From contig NZ_PVZG01000003.1 in NCBI RefSeq assembly GCF_003002065.1, forward strand, positions 62,001 through 126,000: DNA of 64,000 nt, read 5' to 3'. Origin of the DNA: Pseudosporangium ferrugineum. Its GTDB lineage: Bacteria > Actinomycetota > Actinomycetes > Mycobacteriales > Micromonosporaceae. Positions within the stretch are counted from its first letter, which is position 1, and each line of letters begins with the position of its first letter. Below the pieces are notes generated by a model, which had not been told where the DNA came from, searched no databases, and worked only from the letters and a program-made list of their open reading frames with translations. Shown here piece after piece: positions 1 through 10,452 of this stretch. A program made the translations under genes and the position numbers.

Positions 1-892
1 ACGCGATGAATTCACCCTCGGCCGCGTTCAGCCCGGCGTTGCGGGCCGCATACGTGCCCTGGTTGTAGGGCTGCCGCACCAGCCGCACGCCGGGCCCGAG
101 CGCGACCGCCCGGTGGAGCACCTCGTCGTATTCCGGCGGCGACGCGTCGTCGACGATCAGCACCTCGACGTTGCGCCACGACTGGCTCAGGATCGAGCGC
201 ACCGCGGTGATCAGCCCCTCGTCGGGGTGGAACGCGGTGACGATGACGGAGATCCGCTGCGGCCCCTCGACCGGAGCCGCCTCGGCGGTGGCGGTGAGCC
301 GGTCGAACGGCGGCAGCCCGTTGGCCGCCTCCAACGCCGGGTACGGCTTCGGCATGAGCCGCTGGAACGCGGCCAGCCACGGCGCCACCGGCTGCCCGCC
401 GTCGCCGGCGAACGGATTCGCCACGTCGATCTCGAGGTCCGTGCGCACGGCCTCGCTCATTTCCGGGTACGCCCGCAGCAACGCCCGAGCCGCCGCCGGG
501 CCCCGCCACGTGAAGGTCAGCTGCGCGTGCAGTCCCTGATGCGCGGGCGACAGCGCCTCCACGCCCAGCGCCGCGGGGATCAGGTCGTAGAGGGCGAGCG
601 CGTCGGAGCGGTCCTCCGGCAGCATGTCCTGCAGCGCGATGGTCTGCGCCAGCCCCGCCAGCACCGACGGGCGCACCTGCGCGCGGATCCGCCGCAGCCA
701 GGCGGCGTCGCCGGCCCGCGCGGCGGCGAGCAGCCCGTCGTACGTCGTCCCGGTGTCCCGCAGCGCGATGTACGCCAGCAGCCGCCGCATCTCCAGCGAA
801 CGCAGCCGGATCGCCGTCGGAGGCACGGCCCGCCCCACGTGGTACCGGGCGATCCTCAGGTAGTCGTCGAGCAGACCGGCGGATTCCCCCAT
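1..892 (-). CDS. Family 2 glycosyltransferase, C-terminus cut by window edge
   Basis: The reading frame begins at an ATG (892) and runs off the left edge, so only about 297 residues are visible. The first ~195 residues are a helical, Leu/Ala/Arg-rich region without a recognised domain. From about residue 210 a GT-A fold begins: ISVIVTAFHPDEGL, then VEVLIVDDASPPEYDEV, with the nucleotide-sugar-binding Asp pair, then QPYNQGTYAARNAGL, typical of family 2 enzymes. The DxD metal motif and acceptor region lie outside the window. It starts 40 bp after glnD on the same strand and may be read through from the amtB operon. Substrate and acceptor cannot be inferred. No signal peptide or membrane segment is visible in this part. 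Confidence 0.85.
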   Translation of the reverse strand, partial: MGESAGLLDDYLRIARYHVGRAVPPTAIRLRSLEMRRLLAYIALRDTGTTYDGLLAAARAGDAAWLRRIRAQVRPSVLAGLAQTIALQDMLPEDRSDALALYDLIPAALGVEALSPAHQGLHAQLTFTWRGPAAARALLRAYPEMSEAVRTDLEIDVANPFAGDGGQPVAPWLAAFQRLMPKPYPALEAANGLPPFDRLTATAEAAPVEGPQRISVIVTAFHPDEGLITAVRSILSQSWRNVEVLIVDDASPPEYDEVLHRAVALGPGVRLVRQPYNQGTYAARNAGLNAAEGEFIA

Positions 893-931
893 GTTGAACG
901 CAACGCTGCCGCCGGGGCGTTGGTGACGGGC

Positions 932-3196
932 TCAGACGACGGCCAGGACCGCGGCCTCCACGCGTTCCCGTTCCGCCGCGTCCGCCCAGGACCCGACCAG
1001 GTAGAACGCGTCCACCACGTCGCCGCCGAGGGTGGAGATCCGGGCGGCGCGCACCTCGGCGCCGGCCTCGTCCAGCGCGGAGGCGACCCGGTAGAGCAGG
1101 CCCGCCGAGTCCGCGGCCCGCAGCTCCAGCACCACCGCGTCGGTCGCGGCGGCCCGCAGCCACACCACCCGCGGCGCGGCACCGTCGCGGGCCGTCCCCG
1201 CCCGGGCCCGCAGCCGCTGGGTCACCGAGACGTCCCCGGCCGCGACCCGGCGCAGGTCCGCGGCGAGCGCCACGGGATCGGCCGGGGAGCCGTAGCGCGG
1301 CTGGGTGCGGAACTCGACGATCGCCCGGCCGTCGACCGTGGCGGCGTCGGCGGCGACGACGTCGAGGCGGTGCATGGCCAGGCACGCCGCCACCGAGCCG
1401 AGCAGCCCGCGGCGGTCGGCCGTGGCCACCGCGACCCGGTCGCCGTCCAGGTGCACCGCGGGCAGGTCGCCCACCAGCAGCTCCGGGTCGGGTTCGGGCG
1501 GCTCCGGCAGGGCACCGGTGTCGAGCGCCGTGCGCACCCGCCGGACCAGCTCGGCGATCAGCCGGGACTTCCAGTCGGACCAGGCGGCCGGGCCGGTGGC
1601 GTGCGAGTCGGCGCGGGCCAGCGCGTGCAGCAGGTCCAGGGTCGTCGCGTCCCCCACCGCCTCGGCGACCGACGAGATGGTCACCGGGTCGCTGAGGTCG
1701 CGGCGGGTCGCCACGTCCGGCAGCAGCAGGTGCAGGCGGACCAGCTTCTCGATGGTCGCCACGTCGGCCGGCGGCAGGCCGATCCGGGTCGCGATGTCGG
1801 CGGCGACGGGCGCGCCGACGGTGCTGTGGTCGCCGGGCAGCCCCTTGCCGACGTCGTGCAGGAACGCGCCGAGGAGCAGCAGGTCGGGGCGGTCCACCTC
1901 GCGGGCGTACGCGGTCGCCTCGTACGCCGCCTGCACCAGGTGCCGGTCCAGCGTGTAGCGGTGCACCGGGTGGTGCTGCGGGAGGCTGCGCATCCGGGCC
2001 CACTCGGGGAGCCAGGCGTCGATCAGGCCGTACCGGTCGCAGGCCTCCCACGTCGGCAGCAGGCCGGGGCCCGAGCCCAGCAGCGACACCAGCGCGGCGC
2101 GGGCGGCGGGCGGCCAGGGCGTCGGCAGCGGCGGGCAGAACGAGGCGAGCCACTCGCAGGTGGCGCGCGCGATCGGCAACCGTACGGTGGCGGCGGCCGC
2201 GGCGACCCGCAGCGAGAGCGTCGGATCCGGCACCGGCCCGATCGCGGTACGCGCGAGCACCAGCTCCCCGTCCTGCTCGACCACGTCCCGGGCGACCGGA
2301 CGCCGGACGGGCGCACCCGGCACGCCGCCCCGCCGGCGCCCGGTGCGCAGCCGGTCGGCCGCCCGCCAGGCGTCGTCGAGCGCGTGGGCGACGGTCCGGG
2401 CGTCCCCGGCCACGCGGCGCAGCAGCGCGTCGCCGTCCTCGACGTCGAGCAGCTCCGCCACGGCGGCGCGTTCCTGGGCGACGAGGCGGTCCACCCGCCG
2501 CCCGACCGACAGGTGCAGGGCGTCGCGGGTGTCGAGCAGGCGCAGGTCGGCGGCGCGCACCGCGGGACGCATCGTGTCGGCGACCCCGGCCCGGCCGATG
2601 CCGCGCAGGATGGTCAGGTCGCGCAGGCCCCCGGCGGCCTCCTTGAGATCGCCCTCGAGCAGGAACGCGAGCTCGCCGTGGGTCGCCCAGCGGGCCGCGG
2701 TGATCTCCTTGAGCTGCGGGAGCAGGCGTACGGCCGTGCGCCGCCACTGGTCCCCGGCCGCGGCGATCAGCTCGGCGGACAGGGCCGCGTCCCCGGCGAC
2801 GTGCCGGGCGTCGAGCAGGCCCAGCGAGACCTTGACGTCGTCGTGGGCCACGGAGAGGGCCTCGGGCAGCGTCCGTACGGAATGGTCCAGGCCGAGCCGG
2901 GCGTCCCAGATCGGGTACCACAGCGCGGAGGCGATCCGGTCGATGCCGGCGGTGCCGTTGTGCAGCAGCACCAGATCGAGATCGCTGTACGGCGCGACGT
3001 CGCGCCGGCCGAGCCCGCCCACCGCGACCAGGCTGATGCCGGGCAGGTGGGCCGGGAACATGGCGGTCAGCCACGCGTCGAGCGCCGCCGCCCGCTGTGC
3101 GCGGGCGGCGGCGCCGAGGTGCTGCGACAGGTCGGCAGGCGAGCCGCCGGCCGGCACCCGGGGTGCCGCCGACGGCTCGCTGACGACCGCATCCAT
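932..3196 (-). CDS. glnD: [Protein-PII] nucleotidyltransferase / nucleotidyl-removing enzyme GlnD
   Basis: This 754-residue protein is the sensor enzyme that modifies and demodifies PII according to glutamine level; in actinobacteria the modification is adenylylation rather than uridylylation (family knowledge). Visible domains in order: the nucleotidyltransferase motif GGLGRRDVAPYSDLDLV (residues ~60-76, with D72 and D74 as metal ligands), a long helical region, an HD hydrolase motif LLLGAFLHDVGKG near the middle, and two C-terminal ACT domains (segments ADRRGLLGSVAACLAMHR and ADSAGLLYRVASALDEAG) for glutamine sensing. The length is shorter than the ~890 residues of enterobacterial GlnD but fits the family. 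It starts 5 bp after glnK, so amtB-glnK-glnD form one transcription unit. Confidence 0.95.
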   Translation of the reverse strand: MDAVVSEPSAAPRVPAGGSPADLSQHLGAAARAQRAAALDAWLTAMFPAHLPGISLVAVGGLGRRDVAPYSDLDLVLLHNGTAGIDRIASALWYPIWDARLGLDHSVRTLPEALSVAHDDVKVSLGLLDARHVAGDAALSAELIAAAGDQWRRTAVRLLPQLKEITAARWATHGELAFLLEGDLKEAAGGLRDLTILRGIGRAGVADTMRPAVRAADLRLLDTRDALHLSVGRRVDRLVAQERAAVAELLDVEDGDALLRRVAGDARTVAHALDDAWRAADRLRTGRRRGGVPGAPVRRPVARDVVEQDGELVLARTAIGPVPDPTLSLRVAAAAATVRLPIARATCEWLASFCPPLPTPWPPAARAALVSLLGSGPGLLPTWEACDRYGLIDAWLPEWARMRSLPQHHPVHRYTLDRHLVQAAYEATAYAREVDRPDLLLLGAFLHDVGKGLPGDHSTVGAPVAADIATRIGLPPADVATIEKLVRLHLLLPDVATRRDLSDPVTISSVAEAVGDATTLDLLHALARADSHATGPAAWSDWKSRLIAELVRRVRTALDTGALPEPPEPDPELLVGDLPAVHLDGDRVAVATADRRGLLGSVAACLAMHRLDVVAADAATVDGRAIVEFRTQPRYGSPADPVALAADLRRVAAGDVSVTQRLRARAGTARDGAAPRVVWLRAAATDAVVLELRAADSAGLLYRVASALDEAGAEVRAARISTLGGDVVDAFYLVGSWADAAERERVEAAVLAVV

Positions 3197-3201
3197 GTTG
3201 T

Positions 3202-4954
<1,753 letters not shown>

Positions 4955-5104
4955 GCTGCCTCCTCTCGGATAGGTGTCCTTCAGCGCTTGCCCGCGCGGG
5001 TTACCGTCGGGCGAAGCGGGGTCGGCCCCCAGGGCAGCGTCGCGCCAGTTGACCGGTGTGTGGCGGAAGCCTTCCGGTCCGCTGTTTCGCGCACGGTCTA
5101 CGCG

Positions 5105-5141
5105 CGATTTCCAACACGTCACCGGTTGTTTCGTACGTGTG
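5105..5141 (-). promoter_or_regulatory. Candidate GlnR binding site upstream of amtB
   Basis: Read on the minus strand this stretch is TTCAC-n6-GAAAC-n5-GTGAC-n6-GAAAT, two consecutive matches to the GTnAC-n6-GAAAC half-box arrangement known for Streptomyces GlnR, with one base less than usual between the pairs. It lies about 150 bp upstream of the amtB GTG, a plausible promoter position. In Streptomyces the amtB-glnK-glnD operon is a known GlnR target (established). The site here is read from sequence; its use is inferred. The rest of the 283-bp gap shows no other clear element. Confidence 0.55.
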
Positions 5142-5237
5142 AAGAAACTCTCACAGGCGCCCGGACATAGCCCACTGAACAGGGACAATAGGCCTATCCG
5201 ACACCACGAGGACGATCATCGCGGTGTCAACGGCGTG

Positions 5238-6050
5238 TCACCGGAGGGCGTACTCCAGGGTGTGCCGCTCGTAATCGAGCAGCCGGAGATCACGCATCGG
5301 CCGGCGCAGGTGGCCCTTGTGCACGATCCGGACGAATGCCGGATCGCCGGCGGCGGCCATCCGCCGGATGCCCTCGACATGGTCGACGATCCGCTTGCGG
5401 ATGGTCCGGACCAGGCGGTGCCGGTCGCGCGGGATGAGACCGTACGCGTCCGCGAAGAGCCGCAGCCGCCGCGGCCGGTTGGGCCGCTTCCAGCCCAGCG
5501 TGTACGAGTCCCGGTCGCTGAACAGCGGCACCCAGGTCCACGCCGCGTACGCCACGTCGTAGATGCGGGCGCCCGGCGAGGCCAGGTCGAAGTCGATCAG
5601 CGCGAGGGTGCCGTCCGGCCGCCAGACCACGTTGTGCGGCGCGGCGTCGTGGTGGCAGATCACCTCGGTGTCCGGCGGGGGCGGGCCGAAACTGCGCCAC
5701 ACCGCGCCCGGCGGGGGCTGGAAGCCGTACTGCGCGTCGTGGAACATGCGCAGCATCGTGGCGACCGTGACCAGGGCCTCCTCGGTCGTCCAGTGCGGGG
5801 CCAACGGGTACTCACCGCACTCGCCGTCGAGATACGACAGGACCTCGCGGCCCTTCTCGTCCATGCCGAGGGCGTGCGGCGACCCGGTGAAGCCGACCCG
5901 CTGGAGATGATTGAGCAGCGAGTGCACCGCGGGCGTCCACGGCCCGGCGTTGCGGCGGACCGTGTCACCGATCCGCGATACCGTGCTGACGTTCCCGCCG
6001 TGCAGCGGGATCTCGCGGCTGGAATCCGGAGCACTGCGCTCCTGCGTCAC
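5238..6050 (-). CDS. Aminoglycoside-phosphotransferase-like kinase
   Basis: This 270-residue protein has the eukaryotic-like kinase fold of the APH/choline kinase superfamily. The catalytic loop reads ICHHDAAPHNVVW (about residue 130, HxD and N present) and the metal-binding segment ALIDFDLASPGARIYDVAY follows about 20 residues later, so it looks catalytically intact. The first ~90 residues form a reduced N-lobe with HALGMDEKGREVLSYLDGE. The substrate is unknown; many such actinobacterial genes are chromosomal metabolic kinases rather than resistance genes. It stands alone between amtB and ftsY, where an extra gene is not normally found. The GTG start has only a weak ribosome binding site. 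Confidence 0.8.
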   Translation of the reverse strand: MTQERSAPDSSREIPLHGGNVSTVSRIGDTVRRNAGPWTPAVHSLLNHLQRVGFTGSPHALGMDEKGREVLSYLDGECGEYPLAPHWTTEEALVTVATMLRMFHDAQYGFQPPPGAVWRSFGPPPPDTEVICHHDAAPHNVVWRPDGTLALIDFDLASPGARIYDVAYAAWTWVPLFSDRDSYTLGWKRPNRPRRLRLFADAYGLIPRDRHRLVRTIRKRIVDHVEGIRRMAAAGDPAFVRIVHKGHLRRPMRDLRLLDYERHTLEYALR

Positions 6051-6101
6051 CCACGACCCCCTCTGAAACCACCCGTCAGCACGGGTCTGCCACCCCCGAG
6101 C

Positions 6102-7277
6102 CTACGCGTCGGTGCCAAGCAGGGCCTCGACGAAGGCGGCGGGTTCGAACGGCGCCAGATCGTCCGGACCCTCGCCCAGACCGACCAGCTTCACCGGAAT
6201 ACCCAGCTTGTTCTGCACGGCAATCACGATGCCGCCCTTGGCGGTGCCGTCGAGCTTGGTCAGGACGACGCCCGTGACGTCCACCACCTCGGTGAAGACG
6301 CGGGCCTGCTCCAGCCCGTTCTGCCCGGTGGTCGCGTCCAGGATGAGCAGCGTCTCGTCGACCGGCCCGTGCTTCTCCACGACCCGCTTGACCTTGCCCA
6401 GCTCGTCCATCAGGCCGACCTTGTTCTGCAACCGGCCCGCGGTGTCCACCAGCACGGTGTCCACGCCCACGTCGATGCCGCGCTTGACGGCGTCGAACGC
6501 GACGCTGGCCGGGTCGCCGCCCTCCGGACCTCGGACGGTCTCGGCACCGACCCGCTCGCCCCAGGTGGCCAGCTGCTCGGCGGCGGCGGCCCGGAACGTG
6601 TCGGCGGCGCCCAGCAGCACCGTCCGCCCGTCCGCGACCAGCACCCGGGCGATCTTGCCGCAGGTGGTGGTCTTGCCGGCGCCGTTGACCCCGACGACCA
6701 GGACGACCGCGGGGCGGCCCTCGTGCGGGGCTGTGTGCAGGCTGCGGTCCAGCTCCGGCTCCAGCGCGGCGGTCAGCTCCTCGGCCAGCTGCGCGCGCAC
6801 CTCGGCGACCGTACGCGTGCCCAGCACCCGGACCCGCTCCCGCAGCCGCTCGACGAGCACCTGGGTGGCCTCGACGCCGACGTCGGCGGAGATCAGGCTG
6901 TCCTCGATCTCCTCCCACGCGTCGTCGTCGAGGTGATCGCGGGACAGCACGCTGAGCAGGCCCCGGCCGAAGACGTTCTGCGACCGGCTCAGCCGGGCCC
7001 GCAGCCGCACCAGGCGCCCGGCGGTCGGCTCGGGCGTCTCGACGGCCGGCGCCGTGGGGGCGGCCGGCTCGGCGGGCCGCTCGATCAGCGGCGGCAGCGT
7101 CTCCGCCTCCGGCACCGCCGGCGGGCGTTCGAGCGTGGTCGTGCCCGCCCGGTCGTCCCCCGGCACGCTCCCCGCCGGCGGCGGCAGCTCGCGCCGGCGC
7201 AGGCGCGGCACGACGAGGCCGACGGCCCCGACGAGCAGCACCGCCAGCAGGATCAGAGAGGCGACCACGTATTCCAT
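6102..7277 (-). CDS. ftsY: Signal recognition particle receptor FtsY
   Basis: This is a 391-residue SRP-receptor GTPase that docks ribosome-SRP complexes at the membrane with Ffh. I set the start at the ATG giving MEYVVASLILLAVLLVGAVG, an N-terminal transmembrane anchor typical of actinobacterial FtsY; a 14-residue upstream extension has no support. A Pro/Glu-rich A-domain follows, then the NG domain: G1 GVNGAGKTTTCGKIARVL (about residue 193), TFRAAAAEQL, DTAGRLQNK (G3) and TKLDGTAKGG (G4). In the usual order smc lies directly upstream; here 4.4 kb of extra genes separate them. Confidence 0.96.
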   Translation of the reverse strand: MEYVVASLILLAVLLVGAVGLVVPRLRRRELPPPAGSVPGDDRAGTTTLERPPAVPEAETLPPLIERPAEPAAPTAPAVETPEPTAGRLVRLRARLSRSQNVFGRGLLSVLSRDHLDDDAWEEIEDSLISADVGVEATQVLVERLRERVRVLGTRTVAEVRAQLAEELTAALEPELDRSLHTAPHEGRPAVVLVVGVNGAGKTTTCGKIARVLVADGRTVLLGAADTFRAAAAEQLATWGERVGAETVRGPEGGDPASVAFDAVKRGIDVGVDTVLVDTAGRLQNKVGLMDELGKVKRVVEKHGPVDETLLILDATTGQNGLEQARVFTEVVDVTGVVLTKLDGTAKGGIVIAVQNKLGIPVKLVGLGEGPDDLAPFEPAAFVEALLGTDA

Positions 7278-7441
7278 GCCCGAAATCCTGACAGATGAGC
7301 CGAGGCCCCGTGGTGCCACCCGTCGGTGTCGTCGGCCACGTCGGGTGACGCCCTGGTGGCTGAAAGCGTGGTGGCGGAAACCGGAACGGCTGGGGAGGAT
7401 GGAATCATGGCTCTCCTCCCGGTGGCACCCACGGCGGCTCG

Positions 7442-9118
7442 GTGACCGCGCACCTGCTCATCGGGCCGGTGCTCCGGCGAGTCGTGGGCGACAAGGCGAC
7501 GATCTGGGTCGAGACCACCAGCCCGGCCGAGGTGCGGGTCGAGGTCACCGGCGGCGGCGCCGGCTCCACCCCCACCTTTTCCGTGTACGGGCACCACTAC
7601 GCGATCGTGGTCGTCGAGGGGCTGCCCCGCGGCGCGGCCGGCGAATACCGGATGTGGCTCGACGACCGGCAGGTGTGGCCGCAGCCCGACTCGCCGTACC
7701 CGCCGAGCGTGATCGTGACCCGCCCGGCGGACGACGCCGCGCACCCGGTCAGCATGATCTTCGGCTCCTGCCGGGAGGCCACCCCGCACGCCACCGGCCG
7801 CAAGCTCCCGCCGGACGCGCTGGACGCGTACGCCAGGCGGCTGATGACCGCCCCCCGCGACCCGGACCTGCGCCCCGACCTGATCGTGCTCCTGGGCGAC
7901 CAGGTGTACGCGGACAAGACCTCCGCGAAGGTGCGCCGCTTCCTGCGCCGCCGCCGCGCGGCCGGCCACCACGGCCCGGCCGACGAGGTCGTCTCCTACG
8001 ACGAGTACACGAAGCTCTACCTCGAGTCGTGGCGCGACCCCGAGGTGCGCTGGCTCCTGGCCACCGTGCCGTCGGTGATGATCTTCGACGACCACGAGAT
8101 CATTGACGACTGGAACACCTCGGCCCCGTGGCGCGCGGACATGTCGGCGCAGCCCTGGTGGGCGGACCGCATCTCCAGCGGCCTGGCCTCGTACTGGATC
8201 TACCAGCACCTGGGCAACCTCGGCCCGGACCAACTGGCCGCCGACCCGCTGCTCGCCAAGCTCACCGCGACCGAGGACGGCACGGACCTGCTGCACGCCT
8301 TCGGCCTGTCGGTGGACTCCCCGTCGTCGGCGGAGAACACGGACCGGCCGTACCAATGGAGCTTCGCCCTCGACGTCGGCCGCACCCGGCTCGTCATGCT
8401 GGACAACCGCTGCAACCGCGTCCTGACCCCGGGCGCCCGCGAGATGCTGCCGGCCCCGGAATGGGCCTGGTTCGTCGACCAGGCCCACGGCGACTACGAC
8501 CACCTGGTGGTGGGCTCGTCCCTGCCCTGGCTGATGCCCCCGGCCATCCACCACATCGAATCCTGGAACGAGAAGGCCGCGGACGCGTCGGCCACGGGCC
8601 TGGCGGAAAAGGTACGCCGGGCCTTCGACCTCGAACACTGGGCGGCCTTCCGGCGCTCGTTCCAGGCCCTGACGGAGCTGTTCCGCCGCCTGGGCGAGGG
8701 CGGCGAGGGCGCACCCAGCCACCGCGTCGGCGCGGGCGGCGCGTACGCGGCCCCGGCCACGATCAGCGTGCTCTCCGGCGACGTCCACCACTCGTACGTG
8801 GCCGAGGCGGACCTCGGACCGGGCGTACGCACCCCCGTGCACCAGCTGACCTGCTCCCCGATCCACAACCAGGTGCCGGCCCCGCTGCGCCCCCTGATGC
8901 GCCTGAGCTGGTCCCGCGCGGCGGCCCGGGGCATGCGCGGCCTGGCGAGGTCGGCCGGGGTGAAGAAGCCCCCGCTGACCTGGAGAAGACTCGCGGGCCC
9001 GTACTTCGGCAACGCGGTCGGCACGCTCCGCCACCGGGGCACCGAGGCGGAAGTCCTGATCGAAGGCACCACCAAGGAAGGCGAACTCTTCCCGGTCGCC
9101 CAGGTCCCCCTCCGCTGA
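7442..9118 (+). CDS. PhoD-like alkaline phosphatase / phosphodiesterase
   Basis: This 558-residue protein has the PhoD metallophosphatase layout. An N-terminal beta-sandwich (residues ~1-90, ending before VSMIFGSCREATPH) is followed by the metallophosphatase core with LIVLLGDQVYADKT (~147), MIFDDHEIIDDWN (~212), and SVLSGDVHHSYVAEA (~443), which carry the Asp and His metal ligands. No Tat or Sec signal peptide is seen, so it is probably cytoplasmic, unlike classical PhoD. The GTG start was taken because the domain begins at once (TAHLLIGPVLRRVV). A 12-codon ATG frame from 7406 ends on this start codon (GTGA overlap) and may be chance. Divergent from ftsY. Confidence 0.85.
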   Translation: MTAHLLIGPVLRRVVGDKATIWVETTSPAEVRVEVTGGGAGSTPTFSVYGHHYAIVVVEGLPRGAAGEYRMWLDDRQVWPQPDSPYPPSVIVTRPADDAAHPVSMIFGSCREATPHATGRKLPPDALDAYARRLMTAPRDPDLRPDLIVLLGDQVYADKTSAKVRRFLRRRRAAGHHGPADEVVSYDEYTKLYLESWRDPEVRWLLATVPSVMIFDDHEIIDDWNTSAPWRADMSAQPWWADRISSGLASYWIYQHLGNLGPDQLAADPLLAKLTATEDGTDLLHAFGLSVDSPSSAENTDRPYQWSFALDVGRTRLVMLDNRCNRVLTPGAREMLPAPEWAWFVDQAHGDYDHLVVGSSLPWLMPPAIHHIESWNEKAADASATGLAEKVRRAFDLEHWAAFRRSFQALTELFRRLGEGGEGAPSHRVGAGGAYAAPATISVLSGDVHHSYVAEADLGPGVRTPVHQLTCSPIHNQVPAPLRPLMRLSWSRAAARGMRGLARSAGVKKPPLTWRRLAGPYFGNAVGTLRHRGTEAEVLIEGTTKEGELFPVAQVPLR

Positions 9119-9187
9119 CCCCCATGATCAATTTGATCGATACGTCCCGCCGTCATATTGTCTCTACAGTCCTACCTCAGGACATCA

Positions 9188-9205
9188 AGTATGATTCGAG
9201 TATGA
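9188..9205 (+). promoter_or_regulatory. Direct-repeat operator candidate of the toxin-antitoxin pair
   Basis: AGTATGA occurs twice, at 9188-9194 and 9199-9205, exactly 11 bp apart, so both copies face the same side of the helix. The second copy contains the antitoxin ATG (9202). Ribbon-helix-helix antitoxins typically bind short repeats at about one-turn spacing near their own start (family knowledge). Binding here is inferred. Confidence 0.4.
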
Positions 9206-9477
9206 CAAGGCGGATCACCGTGAGTCTCCCCGACGACGTAGCCCAATACCTCGACAAACACCCCAACAGCTCGGCCGTGGTGGCCGACGCTGTCCGTGCC
9301 CGGATGGAGCGCGGAGCAGCCGTTGCCGCGGCCCTCCGCGCGGCCGGAGTGGACATCACCGACGCGGGCATCGACGCCGCCCGCGGCGCGCTCCCCCCGT
9401 TCACCGACGAGCAGCGCGCCGGGTTCCGCGCCTGGCACGCCTCGAAGGCCGCGGAGAAGCCCGGAGGCGACCGATGA
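9202..9477 (+). CDS. Ribbon-helix-helix type antitoxin
   Basis: This 91-residue acidic protein begins MTRRITVSLPDDVAQYLDKH, the beta-strand and first helix of a CopG/ParD-like ribbon-helix-helix DNA-binding fold, followed by SSAVVADAVRARMERG as the second helix. The C-terminal half (TDEQRAGFRAWHASKAAE) would be the toxin-binding tail. Its stop codon overlaps the ATG of the next gene (ATGA), the coupling typical of type II toxin-antitoxin operons. The AGTATGA direct repeat at its start codon suggests autoregulation. Assignment to a named family cannot be made from sequence alone. Confidence 0.7.
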   Translation: MTRRITVSLPDDVAQYLDKHPNSSAVVADAVRARMERGAAVAAALRAAGVDITDAGIDAARGALPPFTDEQRAGFRAWHASKAAEKPGGDR

Positions 9478-9890
9478 GTGAGAACCCCGTCATCCGCGCC
9501 GTCCTCGACCGCTCGGCGCTGCGCTCCTACGCCCGCGGCCACCTCCACGTCGGCGAGCTCCTGGTCGACATCGCCGACGAGGGGGCGGCCATGGGCATCC
9601 CGGCGGCCGCCCTCCTCGACGCCCACGCGGCGTCCGTGGGCGACGAGCACGCGCGTGCCCTCCTGCGTCTCCTGGTGACGTTGCCCGGCATCAAGGTCCT
9701 CGACCTCGACGCCCGCACAGCGCCTCCCGCGGCCGACGTCATGCCGGCCGCCAAGGGCGACATCCCCCGGTCCCACGCGGTGTGGGCGGCGAAGGAACAC
9801 GAGGCGTACTACCTGACCACGGAACCCACCGCGGTGCAGGGCCTCCTCCCGCCCGGCCAGATCCACCCCATCCCCGGCCGGGACGCGTAA
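9474..9890 (+). CDS. PIN-domain-like toxin partner
   Basis: This 138-residue protein starts NPVIRAVLDRSALRSYARG, matching the opening strand and first catalytic Asp of PIN ribonucleases (usual pattern: hydrophobic strand, D, then S or T-A-L). It continues with the helix HVGELLVDIADEGAAMGIPAAALLDAH, and near the end has SHAVWAAKEHEAYYLTTEP, where PIN domains usually have a late HAAxAA helix and a final acidic residue. One acidic position appears changed (TTEP for the usual TxD). With the overlapping antitoxin gene this is best read as a type II toxin-antitoxin module; RNase activity is an inference. Confidence 0.6.
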   Translation: MSENPVIRAVLDRSALRSYARGHLHVGELLVDIADEGAAMGIPAAALLDAHAASVGDEHARALLRLLVTLPGIKVLDLDARTAPPAADVMPAAKGDIPRSHAVWAAKEHEAYYLTTEPTAVQGLLPPGQIHPIPGRDA

Positions 9891-9930
9891 ACGGGCGGAA
9901 ATTGTCGGAGGGGCGGTCCAGGATGGGTGC

Positions 9931-10452
9931 GTGACTTCCTGGACCGCGCCTGCGGCGCAACGAGTGGACGAACCGCGTACCGGTGATGAGCGAGCCATGC
10001 TCGAGGGCTGGCTGGAGTGGCACCGGCAGACCCTCCTGCGGAAGTGCGCCGAGCTGACGCCCGAGCAGCTGAAGACGGCGGCGGTCGAGCCGTCCAACCT
10101 GACCCTGCTGGGCCTGATCCGCCACATGTCCGAGGTGGAGCGCGGCTGGTTCCGCATCCACTCCGCCGGCCAGCAACTCCCCCACATCTACTGCGACGAC
10201 CAGAACACGGACGGCGACTTCGACGACGTAGCGGAAGCCGACGCCGAGCAGAACTACGCCGCCTTCCTCACCGAACTCGACGAGGCCCGGGCCGCCGCGG
10301 CCGGCCTGCCGCTCGAGCACGAGTTCACCGAGGAGGGCCGCCCGACAACAAGCCTGCGCTGGGTCTACATCCACATGATCGAGGAGTACGCCCGCCACAA
10401 CGGCCACGCGGACCTCCTCCGCGAACGCATCGACGGCCGCACCGGCGACTGA
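9931..10452 (+). CDS. DinB family protein (DUF664)
   Basis: This 173-residue four-helix-bundle protein is of the DinB/YfiT type. Segments MLEGWLEWHRQTLLRKCAELTPEQL, LTLLGLIRHMSEVERGWF and WVYIHMIEEYARHNGHADLLRERIDG match the DUF664 pattern, with the three conserved histidines (LIRHMSEVE, HMIEEYARHNGH) that bind metal. In actinobacteria related proteins include mycothiol-dependent enzymes, but this branch has no assigned reaction. The GTG start follows the toxin gene by 40 bp. No partner gene is evident nearby. Confidence 0.82.
   Translation: MTSWTAPAAQRVDEPRTGDERAMLEGWLEWHRQTLLRKCAELTPEQLKTAAVEPSNLTLLGLIRHMSEVERGWFRIHSAGQQLPHIYCDDQNTDGDFDDVAEADAEQNYAAFLTELDEARAAAAGLPLEHEFTEEGRPTTSLRWVYIHMIEEYARHNGHADLLRERIDGRTGD

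Noticed and set aside
4955..5188. Extended N-terminus of AmtB
   Set aside because: The extra codons lie upstream of a perfect AGGAGG and cover the GlnR-like site; they lack transporter similarity.
7406..7444. 12-codon leader peptide before the PhoD-like gene
   Set aside because: It ends on the GTG start, but nothing (regulatory codons, attenuator hairpin) supports a function.
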